A DNA stretch of 64,000 nucleotides from Aspidiotus rigidus (Eukaryota; Arthropoda; Insecta; Hemiptera; Diaspididae), in the NCBI GenBank assembly GCA_035079385.1, contig JAVHKY010000004.1, forward strand, positions 16,275,001 to 16,339,000, in the 5' to 3' direction. A program made the position numbers and the translations under genes. The notes under the pieces were generated by a model. That model saw nothing but the letters and a program-made list of their open reading frames with translations. It searched no databases and was not told the origin of the DNA. This document shows, in pieces, positions 47,201-61,889 of this stretch. Positions within the stretch are counted from its first letter, which is position 1; every line of letters starts with the position of its first letter.

Positions 47201-50142
47201 AGGCATTATGGGTGTTCCAGGCCCAGGAGGCCCTCCTGATCCGGGTGGTCCCTGTAGAGTGACGAATTTCGAATTAGAATCGCTTCACACGACACAAAAA
47301 AAGGTAGATAAAGAATACTTACGCCATAATTGCCGGGTGACGATGAAGAATAGTTCATTGGCTAGCGAAGAAAATGAAAAAAAGTCAGTACTTGGAATTT
47401 TATAAAGAAATTACTAAGACTTACGATCATATTCTAGTACTCACTGTAGATGTATTTGGCTGCCAATTCGGCCTTCCACCACTAGGGCCAGCCATTGACA
47501 TAGGAGACATTCCAGCGCCAGGACCCGGACCACCAGGACCAGGTCCGAGGCTATTATTAGGTGGTGGTCCTCTCATTGCTCCCGGATACGATCCAGGAAT
47601 CGGTCCCATACTGGGGCCTCTAGGAGGATTCATACGTGGAGTCATAGGATTCATACCAGGTGGACCTATAAAATACGTGAAATAATTTGTTATAATATAA
47701 CTTACAAATAGAAACCTAAATTTCAATTTGTACCACCCCATTCCTCCACAATATACAGAAATAACGAATAAATTTGCACATTTATTAAGGATTAAATAAG
47801 GCTGAATAAAGAATTGAGAAAAATATACATCAGCAAAGCGTGTCATTTCAGTGATGCGCCGAGTAGCGTATTTGAACAAACTGGGTTAGTAGGGAATAAG
47901 CGCAGCAGACGATCAAGTAAGAGGTATTAATAGATTTTTATAAAAACTCAGAAGCAATACAAGAATACTGGAGTTAAAAACTCAACATTCAGTGACAATC
48001 AGCATCGTTCGAAAGTAACTGATAAGGAAGGAAGTAGAGGAAAAAACAAAAAACAAACCTTAAAGCAAATTTTTCGTTAAAAAAGAACATAAATAGACTG
48101 AGATATACGGTGTTTTCCAAATGACATCAGCTTCTCAGAATGGAATGATACAGTACACATACAACATGGAGGGATGAAAGCAGTCTTGACAATTTACAGG
48201 TATATGTACAAAAATAATGAGCACTGTATTCATTTACATGACAAGAATATTTATTCGCGTAGGACAAAAAAACTGAAAAATTTCTACCAACAATCAAGCG
48301 AACGAATAGTGAATAAATATAAGAAACAGTGCATGTGTATAAATTGAATAAAACTGGAAAAAAAAAGGAAAGAAAATGCAAAATTAATGAACAAACTGAT
48401 CCTACCTTGCCAACCTACATACTCTCCGCCTTCACCTATGGGAAGACAGAAAACACCACTAAATGAAAACTGTTTAACAAAATAGTATTTGGTAATTAAT
48501 TAGCTATCGGGAGATTCGAACGAAAGATGGAAAATGAATCTTGTTTTCGGTACGAACGATCGAATTAAAACACATGCACGATGGACTCGTATTCGTCTGT
48601 TAAAATCGCATGCAATTAAATTTACGTACTACGAGTGATTCACTCCTAGTCGAAGAAAAGAAAACTCGTTAGGAAAGATTTTCGAGAGAAAATAATATGG
48701 TGAAAAAGGATTTTGAGTAGCTTGGTTACAATGAGAAAAATAGAACGCATGTTAAGAAATGAAACAAATTCCTGCTAATGCGTATTAAAATTTTCTAACG
48801 AAAGAACGGAAAAAACATACCCTGTCGAGACGGGTCCATTGTATTAGGCATCATGGGTTGTCCCGGAGGCTAAAATTCAAAAGGATTCATTGAAGGGAAG
48901 TTGATGAAAAATAGATATAATTTTGACAACGTTCAAAAAACTTACGCCATTGAAATCTCCACCCATTTGAGGCATGCGAACATTTGGACCGCGAGGGCCC
49001 GGTGGATACCTAGGACCCATGAAAGGCTGTAAATAATAAAAGAAGGATTATCACCCCGAAGCGAAGTATCTAACATACATCAACAGTTTGAATTGGATTC
49101 AACTTACAGGGAAGAAACCGGGCATTGGACCTCCAGGCATATCGTTTGGAGGCATTTGGCCAATAGGACTGGGCGCAGGTCCCGCATTCTGTAACACAAA
49201 CAAGAAGAAAAAGCTATCAACTCTGATATTTAATACGACTACATTTTAAACCGAAACAGAACTCACATGTGTGATACCATTAACACCAAATCCGGAATTG
49301 ACAAAACCCTGTAATAAAAGAAAAATGCGCGAATAATATAGACTATATATGAAACTGGTTGTGAAAGTGATGGTCACAATTACTCACGTAATCGTGAAAT
49401 GCTTTTGCTTCGCTAGAATGTTCACAAGTGTCTCTTCTTTCAGGGGCGGCACAATACAGGTCCCAAAATACACTACATAAAATGCATCAATTGCGTTAAT
49501 ACGAAATTTAGCGACGTAAAATTCTAGTTCATTTTGAATACTCACCACCACCACGAATGTAGAAAGCCTGGTGGTTCTCCGAGGGTTATATTTTTCTCCC
49601 ATCGTATCTGTTTTATTAGGAATACAGACAGACGAATTACATTATAATACTTGCTCTCTTTCAGATACAAGCCGAAAAATTGTCAACAATCGTACTTACT
49701 TCGGTCAGGAATGTTTGAGCTGCTTTTTGAGCACCGATATGAAGTAAATACTCGTAAACATATAACGCCAATCTACAACATACATTATGAAATAACAAAC
49801 GATACGAAAAATTGGCACATAACGTGAATTCATTTCAAAACATAAATCCGGTGAACCAAAGTTCGGTACTCGAAAAATAGGAAAATGAAAGCAACATGAT
49901 TTGGTTTAACTACTTCTTAACAAGCTATCTTTCAGGGAATCTCTCGGCCGATACTTTCTATAATACTTTCGGCATGAAATAAGAGAGAAGGTATTGAAGG
50001 GAATTGGATCATGAGAGTTTTCGAGCACCGTCAATAGAACACCGCTATCTCGGATTTAATGAGAGAACACAAGAATTTCAACTTACTTTTCCCGGGCTTG
50101 AGCATCCGACGGAACAGTTGAGGGTTTATTTTTGGCATACAT
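41283..50142 (-). CDS. Ssdp: Single-stranded DNA-binding protein Ssdp/SSBP, 411 residues, 15 coding exons
   Basis: Exons (high to low): 50142-50087, 49772-49700, 49607-49546, 49472-49388, 49308-49267, 49188-49108, 49026-48946, 48869-48821, 48435-48406, 47665-47445, 47361-47323, 47251-47191, 47119-47064, 46983-46789, 41387-41283. All borders are GT-AG and the phases sum to 1236 nt. The protein starts [19 protein letters not shown], then the LisH/LUFS region (residues ~19-92: [60 protein letters not shown]), then a long Pro/Gly/Met-rich tail ([21 protein letters not shown]). SSBP family proteins bind and stabilise LIM-domain-binding protein (Chip/Ldb) complexes in the nucleus, acting in enhancer communication and Wnt/LIM-homeodomain programmes. 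The last exon encodes [20 protein letters not shown]...DYFMN, unlike the vertebrate ...TMSV ending. It is joined across a 5.4-kb, transposon-filled intron in matching phase; alternative 3' ends are possible. Confidence 0.93.
41479..41622. mobile_element. MITE with CAGGGGCGTAGCCA / TGGCTACGCCACTG ends
   Basis: A 144-bp element with inverted ends CAGGGGCGTAGCCAGG and CTGGCTACGCCACTG. Flanking octamers are GTAGAAAT and GTACGAAT (6 of 8), compatible with an old 8-bp hAT duplication. It lies about 90 bp upstream of the last Ssdp exon, in its intron. Confidence 0.7.
42240..43450 (+). mobile_element. LINE-derived repeat, second copy, interrupted by a mariner-like MITE
   Basis: Begins with an RT remnant [18 protein letters not shown], jumps to the block MKNSVFIL ... 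[16 protein letters not shown] shared with 36780-37000, and continues with non-coding sequence shared with 37008-37212 (AAGAGACACCTTTC-TGGATTGT, then GTCTCATT-TAA-ATTTC, then GTCTTGTTCTCATG-CGTTAC). Bases 42731-43278 are absent from the first copy and are an inserted MITE. Lies in the last Ssdp intron. Confidence 0.75.
42731..43278. mobile_element. Tc1/mariner-like MITE, 548 bp, long terminal inverted repeats
   Basis: Ends are TATACCGGGTGGGGCAAAAG and TTTTTCTGCCCAACCCGGTATA. Imperfect inverted similarity extends about 115 bp inward (GTTACCAG-T-TGGGAGTTT at left, AAACTCCCATT-CTGGTAAC at right). TA at both borders fits a TA target. The homologous repeat at ~37070-37080 lacks it, giving an empty site. 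No transposase is encoded. Confidence 0.78.
43480..44150 (+). mobile_element. Jockey-clade LINE scrap (RNase H and 3' tail)
   Basis: The plus-strand piece [20 protein letters not shown] matches HDAVDLAAKQAL of the 32580-34250 LINE, and [16 protein letters not shown] matches its SRREAIVATRLRIGHT tail. Several frames are required. Downstream it fades into AT-rich sequence around 44150-44280. Lies in the last Ssdp intron. Confidence 0.72.
44290..46780. other. Ssdp intron sequence, no other gene supported
   Basis: AT-rich intronic DNA. A 118-codon plus-strand frame (45632-45988) and others have no recognised domain, are antisense to the host gene, and are not supported by splice signals or composition. 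Confidence 0.5.
48406..48435 (-). other. Ssdp: 30-nt micro-exon of Ssdp
   Basis: Encodes roughly [10 protein letters not shown] between the MDPSRQ exon and the PPGMNPM exon. It has acceptor CCATAG and donor CAAG|gtagg, and its phase (2 + 27 + 1) keeps the frame whether included or skipped. It could therefore be alternatively spliced, inserting an acidic/aromatic decapeptide in the Pro/Gly-rich tail. Confidence 0.7.
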
Positions 50143-53100
50143 TTCGGATTTTCGAGATCTTCAGTACTAGAAATACATACGGACGAATGCGAAACACCAA
50201 GTTCGGATAATAATAAGTTAAATGCTATTGGCTATCTTGTACTTGACTGCTTCTGCTCCACGGAATCAATCAATTATGTCACGAATAAAAAATCAATAAG
50301 CCACCTCTGACCGACAGTCTCGTTTTCGTGGTCAAGTATCGACATTTAACATTCTGAGGATTATCTACTGCTATATGAGACGAGACAACTTCCTTTCACA
50401 TTCTAATCGCGAAAACTTACGTAAACAACTCCCAAAAATTAATTAAAAATGGAGTCGCACGTTCATTTTTTGCTTGCTCTCATGTAAACATTGTTACCAG
50501 GATCGTTGAAAGCAAAAATATTTTCATGAAACACGTTCGTTGAACAACATAATAATTATTTTTATGAGTAGAAATTTTTCACATTTCGAACCAACATAAT
50601 GAGTATTGATAATATCAGTGAAAATTAAATATTACACTAGTTTTCTAGAAATCTCAAAAGGATTGAAGAATTACTTTTTTCTCTATTAAATTTTTGAATT
50701 CAACAGTTGTGATATTCACTTTTTATTATCTGGTAACACTGGTTGAAGAATGCTGAAGAGTAGTCATTACAGAATTGTATGGTTATTTGGAATGGATGGT
50801 GCATCTTCTAGTTCTACTCAATCATGAACGAAAAGTTGTTTTCTTGCGAAAGATTTCTTTTTACTGACATTTGAATATTCACTGTGGGCACTTTTATCGA
50901 AATGAGTCGGGGAAAATTCCTTTCTAACGATCAGAAAAATTCCGATTGCAGAGCTGTATTATGCTCGCTATCAGAAGAGAGACTTGGAACAGATTACCTA
51001 CCAAAATTGAAATATCCCTCATAAATTAGGTTTCTTGCTCACCTCCACTTACGTAGCTAACGACAGAGTAACGAATCAAGCTGCAAGTTTCTTTATAGAG
51101 CTCATAGATTTTTGTTTCCATCATTACTTATCGGAAGGTGACAATCTAACATCTATACTACCTATTTTGAATACTTGATTTCAATTGTCGCAATCATATC
51201 TCTCATCCTAAGGTGGCGACTCAGCTTTTGATAACTAAAACTCGAAATAGTTAAAGCTACGTGAAACCTTCAGACCAAGATTGACTTAAAAATTCACGCC
51301 TTGCTCCACAATAATTATTCCTCTTCTTCATAGTAAAACTTTTGATGGGGGCAGATTCATAGTATTCAAGTTGTTCATGATAATCAAGTTCACTATTTTT
51401 AACGCAAGAACCTACGTTGCATCGACTTTCTCACATTCACAGCTTTAGGCTAAAAATTTCGAGACAATTAAATACCTCGTTCTTTAATCGCTTGGTCATT
51501 CGAAATATTTTTGTAAAATTTTTGTTCAATCAGATTTACACTTACTTCGGATACAATTGTTTTTTCTGAGTAGGGAAAGAACGCACTTATGATAATTTTT
51601 ACAATGCAATGAACCAATATATTTTAGATGTACATTCATGCTGTCCCTCTTTCCTAGACCAACGTTTCAATGCCTTTCCTCAGATAGAGAGTTGCGGTAA
51701 AAATCCAAAGATGTACACAGTAATACATTTTTATTTGCATAATAAAGAGTAGAACAAGTGTACGAAATTGTTTCGAACAATAAATATTGAACCGATATAG
51801 TAATGGAGAAGAAAAATGAATAACTTTTTAAAAGCTTACGGTGAACACGGACACTAAATGAAGGACAATACGTTTAGGATGTCACGAATAGCAAAATAAT
51901 GAATAATCAAAAGAATATGATACGAAAAATGATTCTGAACGCGGAATTTAACATGCTTAGGAAACGAGACAGTATATCATTAGAACAAACGGAAAGTTTG
52001 GGTATTTTCTCTTGATCCCCTAAATTTCTACCATTTAGAATTGATAAAAAATAAATATTCAAGGTTGAGCGAAATACTTTAAACAAAACGTTATTTTCCA
52101 GACGGTTTGAGAATTTTATCGTGATACAAATGAATAACAGAAACATAATTTTTCACTCGGTCACGCATTCCATCGAAAATGATATAAAAACTGAACAAAA
52201 TTAAATATTCTGAATTTTTGAATTATTTTACTTTGCACCTTATTGAAGTTCTAAACTAAGACGCAACCTTTTATAGAATTTCTCATGATCGAAAGATGAA
52301 CTCGTACTTAGTTCAAGACATCGAAATTGAATTGATAAATTTTTGCGAAAACCATTCCCAGAGATTTACTTTTCTTCACGCAAAAATAGATAATTAAAAA
52401 GAAAAAAAAAAATCCACTTAGTGAAGTACGTTAGTAATTTTGGCTTTAGAGCACCACTCACAATACAGTCATGCAATTCAATCCAAAATGAGAGGAAAAA
52501 ATAATAAATAAATAAGGGTTATCTAGTCAATACTTGTAACAATTATACTTTCCCCAAAATTATTGTAAAATTATTCAGTTACTCTTCAGGCGTTACTAAC
52601 AATAAGAGGTGAATCATGACCCAATAAGTAAAAATTATCGGAAAAAAATTATCAACCAACAATTTCATAAATATTGAAAAAACTCACTACCCCTAAAATA
52701 TATTATGAATATACAAGCGCTATTATTGTTTTAAATTATCCATTAGGGTACCTATAGACTATAAGAAGCGAATGAGATTTCATCGATTCAATGAACACTT
52801 TGCTAGTATGAATAATAATACGTTAATTGATCCGAAAAAACATAGAAAAACACACGTTCACACGAGACTTTTAGCTTTGATACGCTAAACTCATAACAAA
52901 ATTAATACAGTTACAACAATGATCACTTACATTTAAAATTCTTAAAACTAGATCACGGGAAAGAAATCAATATTTTCAAAATACATGATCAAATGCGTAC
53001 TGAAGTACGTCATAATACATTTAATCAAGGCACGTAATTAATAAATAGATGTTCCAAAAGAAGAGTACGAATGAACCAGCATCCATAAAATAAACCTCTT

Positions 53101-54415
53101 GTAAATTTGATTTTCATTTAGAAAATATAATAAAGTTTACTCGGTAAACAAAAAAGGGGAAAAATGACTAAAGAATGTGAATTCTCTATTATAAGGAACG
53201 AAAAATACTACTCTGCGTATAGTTTACTTTTTTTTCAAGCTTTTAAAATCTCGATAATTGAAGAAAGAAAAAAAAAAAACAAATGACAAAGGACAAAGGA
53301 CTTTCCTATCAAGATAAACACATTACAGACACAAAAGAAAATTCAAGTATCAAAGACGTACCTTTCCAATACGTATACCAAGAAAAATTACTGAGTACAG
53401 TAGATAACATTGAAAATTTGAGCAAAATATTACGTTTTTAATAACATATGAAAAAAAAAATAATACTTTTGAATGCATTAAAATCTCATCTATATAACCG
53501 CAGCAATTTCATAACGTTGTGGACGGACAATGCATTCGGATAGATATTCTTGACAAATCAAAACTGAATTGAAAAGAATAAAGTAAAAAACGAATCTGCT
53601 GAGTTACAATTAGTTGAATTAAGTACGACGTAAGAACTATTGCATAAAAAATGAATAAATAAATAAAGGCTGCCATTCAATCATTAAAATTAAAAAGTAC
53701 ATGAGATGCGTGTATGCTGATGAATGAATCTTGGAAATGAGAAACAACAATCATGATGAGATAGGTAAATAATAATGAAAAAATACGTACATGCGAACGT
53801 TAAAAATTTGATATATCAAAGTTACAAGAAAGGGGACACCGTGAAAGTGTGATTGCAAAAGTTTGGTAATTAATGACTTCGTGTAAGTTGACCACGATAT
53901 AAATTCATGATGAAATGATTCAAGAAAAAAAAAGACAGAAAAACTTAGCCCACCCCCTTCCCTCAAAAAAAAAAGAATAAATAAATTTAAAAATACTTTA
54001 AATGCACAATTATGATAACTCATGTAGATCACAAGGAAACGAGGAAGAGCACATATTTCACTGTTTGAGCACACAGGACCTACTGGATGCACTACGTGCG
54101 TGTTCTGCAACAAAGAAAGTTCATATTTTATCATTTCTCCATGCGGATACTATTCAACTCAGAAGTAGAAAGAAAACTCTGTTTTTTCCAAATAAATTGA
54201 CCACGATTCTGCATGAAATATAAAAAGAAATCCCGAAATTTCAGAAATGTACATAATGACATCATTCAACTTAGAAATCCGAGTATTAAAACATCCATAG
54301 GAACGATTTTCGGTAATGAACAGAAATCTTGGCTTTTGGAATACTTTTTCCCCTTCTTTCCGCTGCAGACCGTTTTCGCAAATAATTCCAACAACAGTAT
54401 CTCAATAAACTCTTA
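50143..54415. other. Ssdp upstream region and Mier1 3' side, no gene seen
   Basis: 4.3 kb of AT-rich DNA between the Ssdp start codon and the Mier1 stop codon. It must contain the Ssdp 5' UTR and promoter and the Mier1 3' UTR, but I cannot place their borders. No repeat or RNA gene was recognised. Confidence 0.5.
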
Positions 54416-57186
<2,771 letters not shown>

Positions 57187-57439
57187 CGTTACGATAAGAT
57201 GTGTTATTGTTTTGGATGTGATTGTAACAATCTGATGTTTAGCGGAATAAAACTTGTTACTGAATATTCAACCATTCATCTTGTGAATGATGAACTCATA
57301 TATTTCGAGGGAGTAAATATTTGGCGGGTATACGATAGACACATAATTATTTAACCTTTGGTACAATAAAACTAACAAAACGAGATCGCCGAATTCATTT
57401 TATTTTCCGTCTTTTCTTTTATAGTTTCCTGTATAATCT

Positions 57440-57560
57440 TTCTGCCGTGAAAAATAAAAAAGAATGTCACGTGATAAGAACTCTTTGATGCGATTGGTTC
57501 AAAATAGAGTTTGCAAAGAATCAGTGTAACCACAGAATATATATTTCACATTCTACAATG
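57440..57560. promoter_or_regulatory. Candidate shared upstream element: E-box, GATA, inverted CCAAT
   Basis: CACGTGATAAG (57469-57479) combines an E-box (CACGTG) with a GATA site, followed about 20 bp later by GATTGGTT (inverted CCAAT). It lies about 290 bp upstream of the Mier1 start and 700 bp upstream of the divergent frame at 58185. Motif matches only; no functional evidence. Confidence 0.3.
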
Positions 57561-58184
57561 TTACCACCTGCCAGACTCCAATCCATCGGTCCGATCGAGT
57601 GGATGAAGATACCTTTTTGTTGATCGGCTCTTTCGTAATATTACGAGAAAGTACGACCTTCCTGGACTGCAGCTGCTGGAATACTGCAATTTTTTTTAAT
57701 CTTGTTCCTCCTTATCACCACTGGTACTACGGTTATTCAACTTTCGAATTTACCTTCATTATTTTGATTCATTCTTAAAGGAACATGTCGTAATGTGGTT
57801 CATTATTCTTTCTTTTTCGTTAGCGGTTGTCCTAGACAACCCATTCTGGTCAGTTTCACAATCCGACCATGAAACATCGCCATCCTCGCGATAAGACCGG
57901 TTTATTCTTGTACCTCAATCCTGTACCTCTTTCTATAAATCTCAATGAAATCCTTTTGACTTTCGCAGAAATCACGTAAAACCTTTTCAAAGCATACTAA
58001 AGTCGACTGTCACAATCTACAGCCATGTGTTTCTATTGCTACGCCAGTGGATTTTCCTATCAATATCGTCGACGATTATGTTATGAATACTTTGATAAAG
58101 TACTCTCTGAATAGTTAGTTATTTCCACCTTCTTTTGAGAAACACTCTCTTCGACAACGTTGGCGTACTCTATTAGTATTTTTT

Positions 58185-59327
58185 TTGGTATGTTGCAGCC
58201 TCAACAAATCCAGACTGGAGTTCCTGAATTTGAATTTAGTTTCCTTAGGCACATTAAATCTACAACGTCTTTCCATGATCAAGATAGCAATTGAAATGTG
58301 GTCTCAAAGAAAATGGAACGACGTCGTTTCAAAAATCTTATTAGAATGTCGGAAAAAGAATAATATGGTTGAGTGGGAATGTAAGTGGACCATGGTTACC
58401 CTACAAGCTTTCGAAGACGTACGTAACCTTCATCTGCCAGTGATACTGATCGATCAATTAGAATTTATTGTCGAAATGGTCGGTCACGAGTTACTTTCTT
58501 TTTTAAAATATTATAGAGATAATTATCCATATAGTCTTAATTGTAAAAAATGCATTCGCGTCGAAGAGATAGCGTGGACATCTGTTGGCTCTATTGATAA
58601 GTTTAAAACTCATCGTAATTTTGCGCATCGATGCCCCATCATTCACGTAAAATCTGCCTGTCCTTTATGCATAGATGATACGATTATCAGATTGTGGGTT
58701 CGTATAATGCAGAACAAGAAACTAACACACGCAACTCTTTCGTATTTCTCCTATTTTAAATTAGCCCAGCCTTTTCAGCTTGTTATATTTTGGGGTAATG
58801 TTTTTAAAAACGCTCTATGTAGATTACAACTGCTACGTGATCCATTCAACTTGCTCAGACAAGTCACTACAATCAACGAGAAAATGGCATTGGTCAGTGC
58901 GCACGAGGGTAACGTCGAAGTGTTCACGTACTACTGGCAAAGGATGAATGAAGAAGAACGTGACTCTACACTGCCCATTTTAATGCAAGTGTTCAATGAA
59001 GAATCTGCACGCGCTGAAAGATACTCCTCATTTTCGGAAATTTTGCTATTTATCTTGAACAGCACGAAAGAGAATACCAAAGAAGAAATTTTGTGGCGGT
59101 GCGGTGCTATTTTAATGAACGGTCTTTTAGAAAAATGGCCTTACTACGGAATTATTGTGAATCAATTGGATCGTATCATACCATATTTGCCTCCTGAAGA
59201 TTTAAAGATAATATTACCGCAAGTGCTATTAAGAATACGCTCTATTGAAGTTACCAGAATAAAATATAAATATTACCGCCACGAATTCAGATTTTTGTGG
59301 GGCAACGTAGGTATATTACGTAGCTAA
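58185..59327 (+). CDS. Unrecognised protein, 380 codons, possibly a lineage-specific helical-repeat family
   Basis: A single long open frame in AT-rich DNA, almost certainly coding. Residues ~30-110 are helical and Trp-rich (IKIAIEMWSQRKWNDVVSKI). Two CxxC pairs occur at 120-123 and 159-162 with intervening His, suggesting a possible zinc site. The C-terminal half (from ~185) is leucine-rich and alternates short helices such as MALVSAHEGNVEVFTYYWQR, reminiscent of ankyrin-like repeats. There is no signal peptide or clear transmembrane segment. The start is uncertain: ATG at 58185 opens the frame, but TTTTTTTGGTATGTTGCAG at 58179-58197 looks like a splice acceptor, so an upstream exon may exist and the first residues may be intronic; M31 is another candidate start. 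The gene diverges from Mier1. Confidence 0.65.
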   Translation: MVCCSLNKSRLEFLNLNLVSLGTLNLQRLSMIKIAIEMWSQRKWNDVVSKILLECRKKNNMVEWECKWTMVTLQAFEDVRNLHLPVILIDQLEFIVEMVGHELLSFLKYYRDNYPYSLNCKKCIRVEEIAWTSVGSIDKFKTHRNFAHRCPIIHVKSACPLCIDDTIIRLWVRIMQNKKLTHATLSYFSYFKLAQPFQLVIFWGNVFKNALCRLQLLRDPFNLLRQVTTINEKMALVSAHEGNVEVFTYYWQRMNEEERDSTLPILMQVFNEESARAERYSSFSEILLFILNSTKENTKEEILWRCGAILMNGLLEKWPYYGIIVNQLDRIIPYLPPEDLKIILPQVLLRIRSIEVTRIKYKYYRHEFRFLWGNVGILRS

Positions 59328-59329
59328 TG

Positions 59330-61600
59330 TGTGTGAAATTCAAAGGATATTTGCTTATAACTTTTGATCTCGAAAATTATTTACGTAAAAAGTTACCAAA
59401 ATAATGACGAATCTTGGATAGAGCTCAAAATTTTATTTTTTAGAAAAAAAAATATGTAGATCTATCTTTGTTGATAATAGTATGACTTTTCATTTCAAGG
59501 TAATGAGAGTTCATTCACTTTACTCGAAATTATATTTTTGGAAGGTTGCTGATAATCACAAAACAATAGTGGACTTGATTGGCGATAACTATGATTTGTA
59601 TTCGTGCTTTTACCCAATATTATTTGTAGGATGATGTGATTAACGTAGTATTTTCTGTTGTATCTTGCGATTACCTATTTCTTTAAAACTATACTTTCGG
59701 CTGACTGAAATTTCTAACTTCGCATTTCTAAGCTTAGTTATTTTTGTTTATTCGTTGACGTCTATGATTCGTAGACTGAGTATTGATGTATACTGTATGA
59801 ATGTACCTGATGTAGAAGGCAATGTCATTTATTGAATGTGGTTTCTATGGAAAATTGCTTCTGTGTTGTTCAGTAATATGAGAGATGAAGGATGGATAAA
59901 CGAGTGTTAAAAAGAAGAAAGCGCATATTATAAAATGTATCGTCATAAGGAACTTGTATCGTTGTATTCAGATGGATAGGAGTTGAATTACGCAGTGATG
60001 CGATGTATTTCTGTGTAATTTTTTTCATTCGATAATTACTGAGCAATATCTCATTTTCAACAACGACCATGATAAGCGAATTGTAATTACTATTATATTT
60101 GGTATTGGTTTTTATATTGGAAGTTTTTGATTTGTGTATTAATTGGAGGGCCTAATCGTATATTGAGTCGTGATTCTACATAATTTCATCATCTGAAACA
60201 ACAGGCAAATAATAGGAATATTCCGTCAAGAGGATTCTTCTTTTTTAACATTAATTTCATTAGCCCATATCGTATACACTTTCATCTTACTATGTATCTC
60301 TATCTTGATTACTGAAAATATAATATTCTTATTTAATAAGAACTGTTTTTCATTGTATTTTTTATTTCGGCGAACTAGTTTAAATCGAGCATTTCTTTCG
60401 TGTCTTATGAGTGATCAAAAGTTCGTATTACATTCTGTGGTGCAACTAATGTATAAGGTAACATTCGAAGAGATCAGTAACCCTTGACAGCTCCCTACTT
60501 CGAGATAAGCTGCCTTAACTTTATCGAAAAATATTTTGCTAAGAAATTGCGATCGGAAACATTAATTCTCATACTGTGCGCTTGTTTGCGCGCAAAGAAT
60601 TACAAGGTTGAAAAATAAGATTGCCCCGTCCAGCCCTGAGAAGTGATCATGCATTCAAAATCTGTCCTTCATCTCCTTTACCAATGAAAAAGAGAAAAAA
60701 ATCGGCGAAAAAATACAGTTCTGCTGATTTTCTCAAAATCGCAGCTGTAACAATTACCTGGTTTTATTGGGTCCAAATGAATGAATAAAAGAATCTCTCT
60801 TATTCTCGATAATATGTCCATAAAGAGACAAGTTGGTAGTTTTTATAAATTAATACCTATTGTCTTTGGGGTAAAACCTACAATAGCAAACGTCTTAAAA
60901 ACTTATTCCTGTACGTCTACATCGAGTTTTGACAAGCTTATAAACACTCGTACTGTCCAATATGGCACGTACAACCAGATGTAAACGCAAAGAAGGTTTT
61001 GTTCTCATCTCTAAAGGAAACAAACAATTTTCTTTCAACACACTAATCTACAAATATATTGTTATTCGATACTTCTCGTTCTCAACAGAATAACTAGAGT
61101 AGAATCCAGAAATGTCGAACGTGAGATTTTATCATCCGCTCTTTTCCATGCAGATGTCGAATTATAAATACTTGTATTCTACGTACAATAATATATTTAG
61201 AAGAACAGATGTGTACACATATTAGATAACAGTACAGCAGGAAGTTTTTCATTGTACGATAAGTTCGATTGACCCAAACGCCCTCCTACAAGTAAGATTC
61301 TCTTTTCAATATTGATTGGTATCACGGCATCAAAATAAAAATTATTTTAAAGAGTACCTAAATCTGGTCTTCATTCGTAGATTGGTCTGAAAATAAGTAT
61401 TGGGAAAAAATAATTTTTCTCCGAAGCTCTTCTGTTTTTGAGGAAGTGAAAAATATACATCATATTCCTAATCTTTTCCACTCTGTCATTTTCAAAGTTC
61501 GGGCCTATCTCAGCCCACTTGCCTGGCGAAAGAAAGATAAAAAAGAAAAAAATAGGGAAAGAAGAATAGGAAAATTCGAAACTTCTACAAAAGACAAACG
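59330..61600. other. No supported gene
   Basis: Follows the 380-codon frame. It probably includes that gene's 3' UTR (AATAAA-type signals occur) and then AT-rich intergenic DNA. Small frames (59870-60070, 60781-60984, 61446-61655) lack recognisable motifs. Confidence 0.5.
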
Positions 61601-61604
61601 AAAA

Positions 61605-61745
61605 TCGTATCCCGAAAATTCATCGTACGAAAATATATCGCATGAAAACTTATAGAAGAAAATTTATCGAATGAAAACTTATAGTACATTAATCGGATGA
61701 AAATTTATAGGGCAGAAAATTAATCGCACAAAAATTTTCCGCTCG
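61605..61745. repeat. Degenerate short tandem repeat (TATCGNATGAAAACTTA type)
   Basis: About six 18-24-bp units such as ATCGCATGAAAACTTATAG, ATCGAATGAAAACTTATAG, ATCGGATGAAAATTTATAG and ATCGCACAAAAATTTT follow each other. It precedes the MULE-like fragment and may be its terminal or subterminal region. Confidence 0.65.
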
Positions 61746-61889
61746 ATTTTTCGAGGATATTTTCTAGAACTTCAAAAGATACCTGGATTTGAAGTTGGCG
61801 TTCCGTCATCAAAATTTGGTTTGTCATCTTGCACATTTCAGTTAGCTTTTGTTCCAGTGTCGCAGGTTGTGGCTGCGTTCGACGGGTAC

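Noticed and set aside
46778..47685. Plus-strand Gly/Pro-rich frames
   Set aside because: Antisense shadows of the Pro/Gly-rich Ssdp exons; splice signals and homology are on the minus strand.
53751..54134. 127-codon minus-strand frame downstream of Mier1
   Set aside because: No domain; lies in the probable 3' UTR and downstream region of Mier1.
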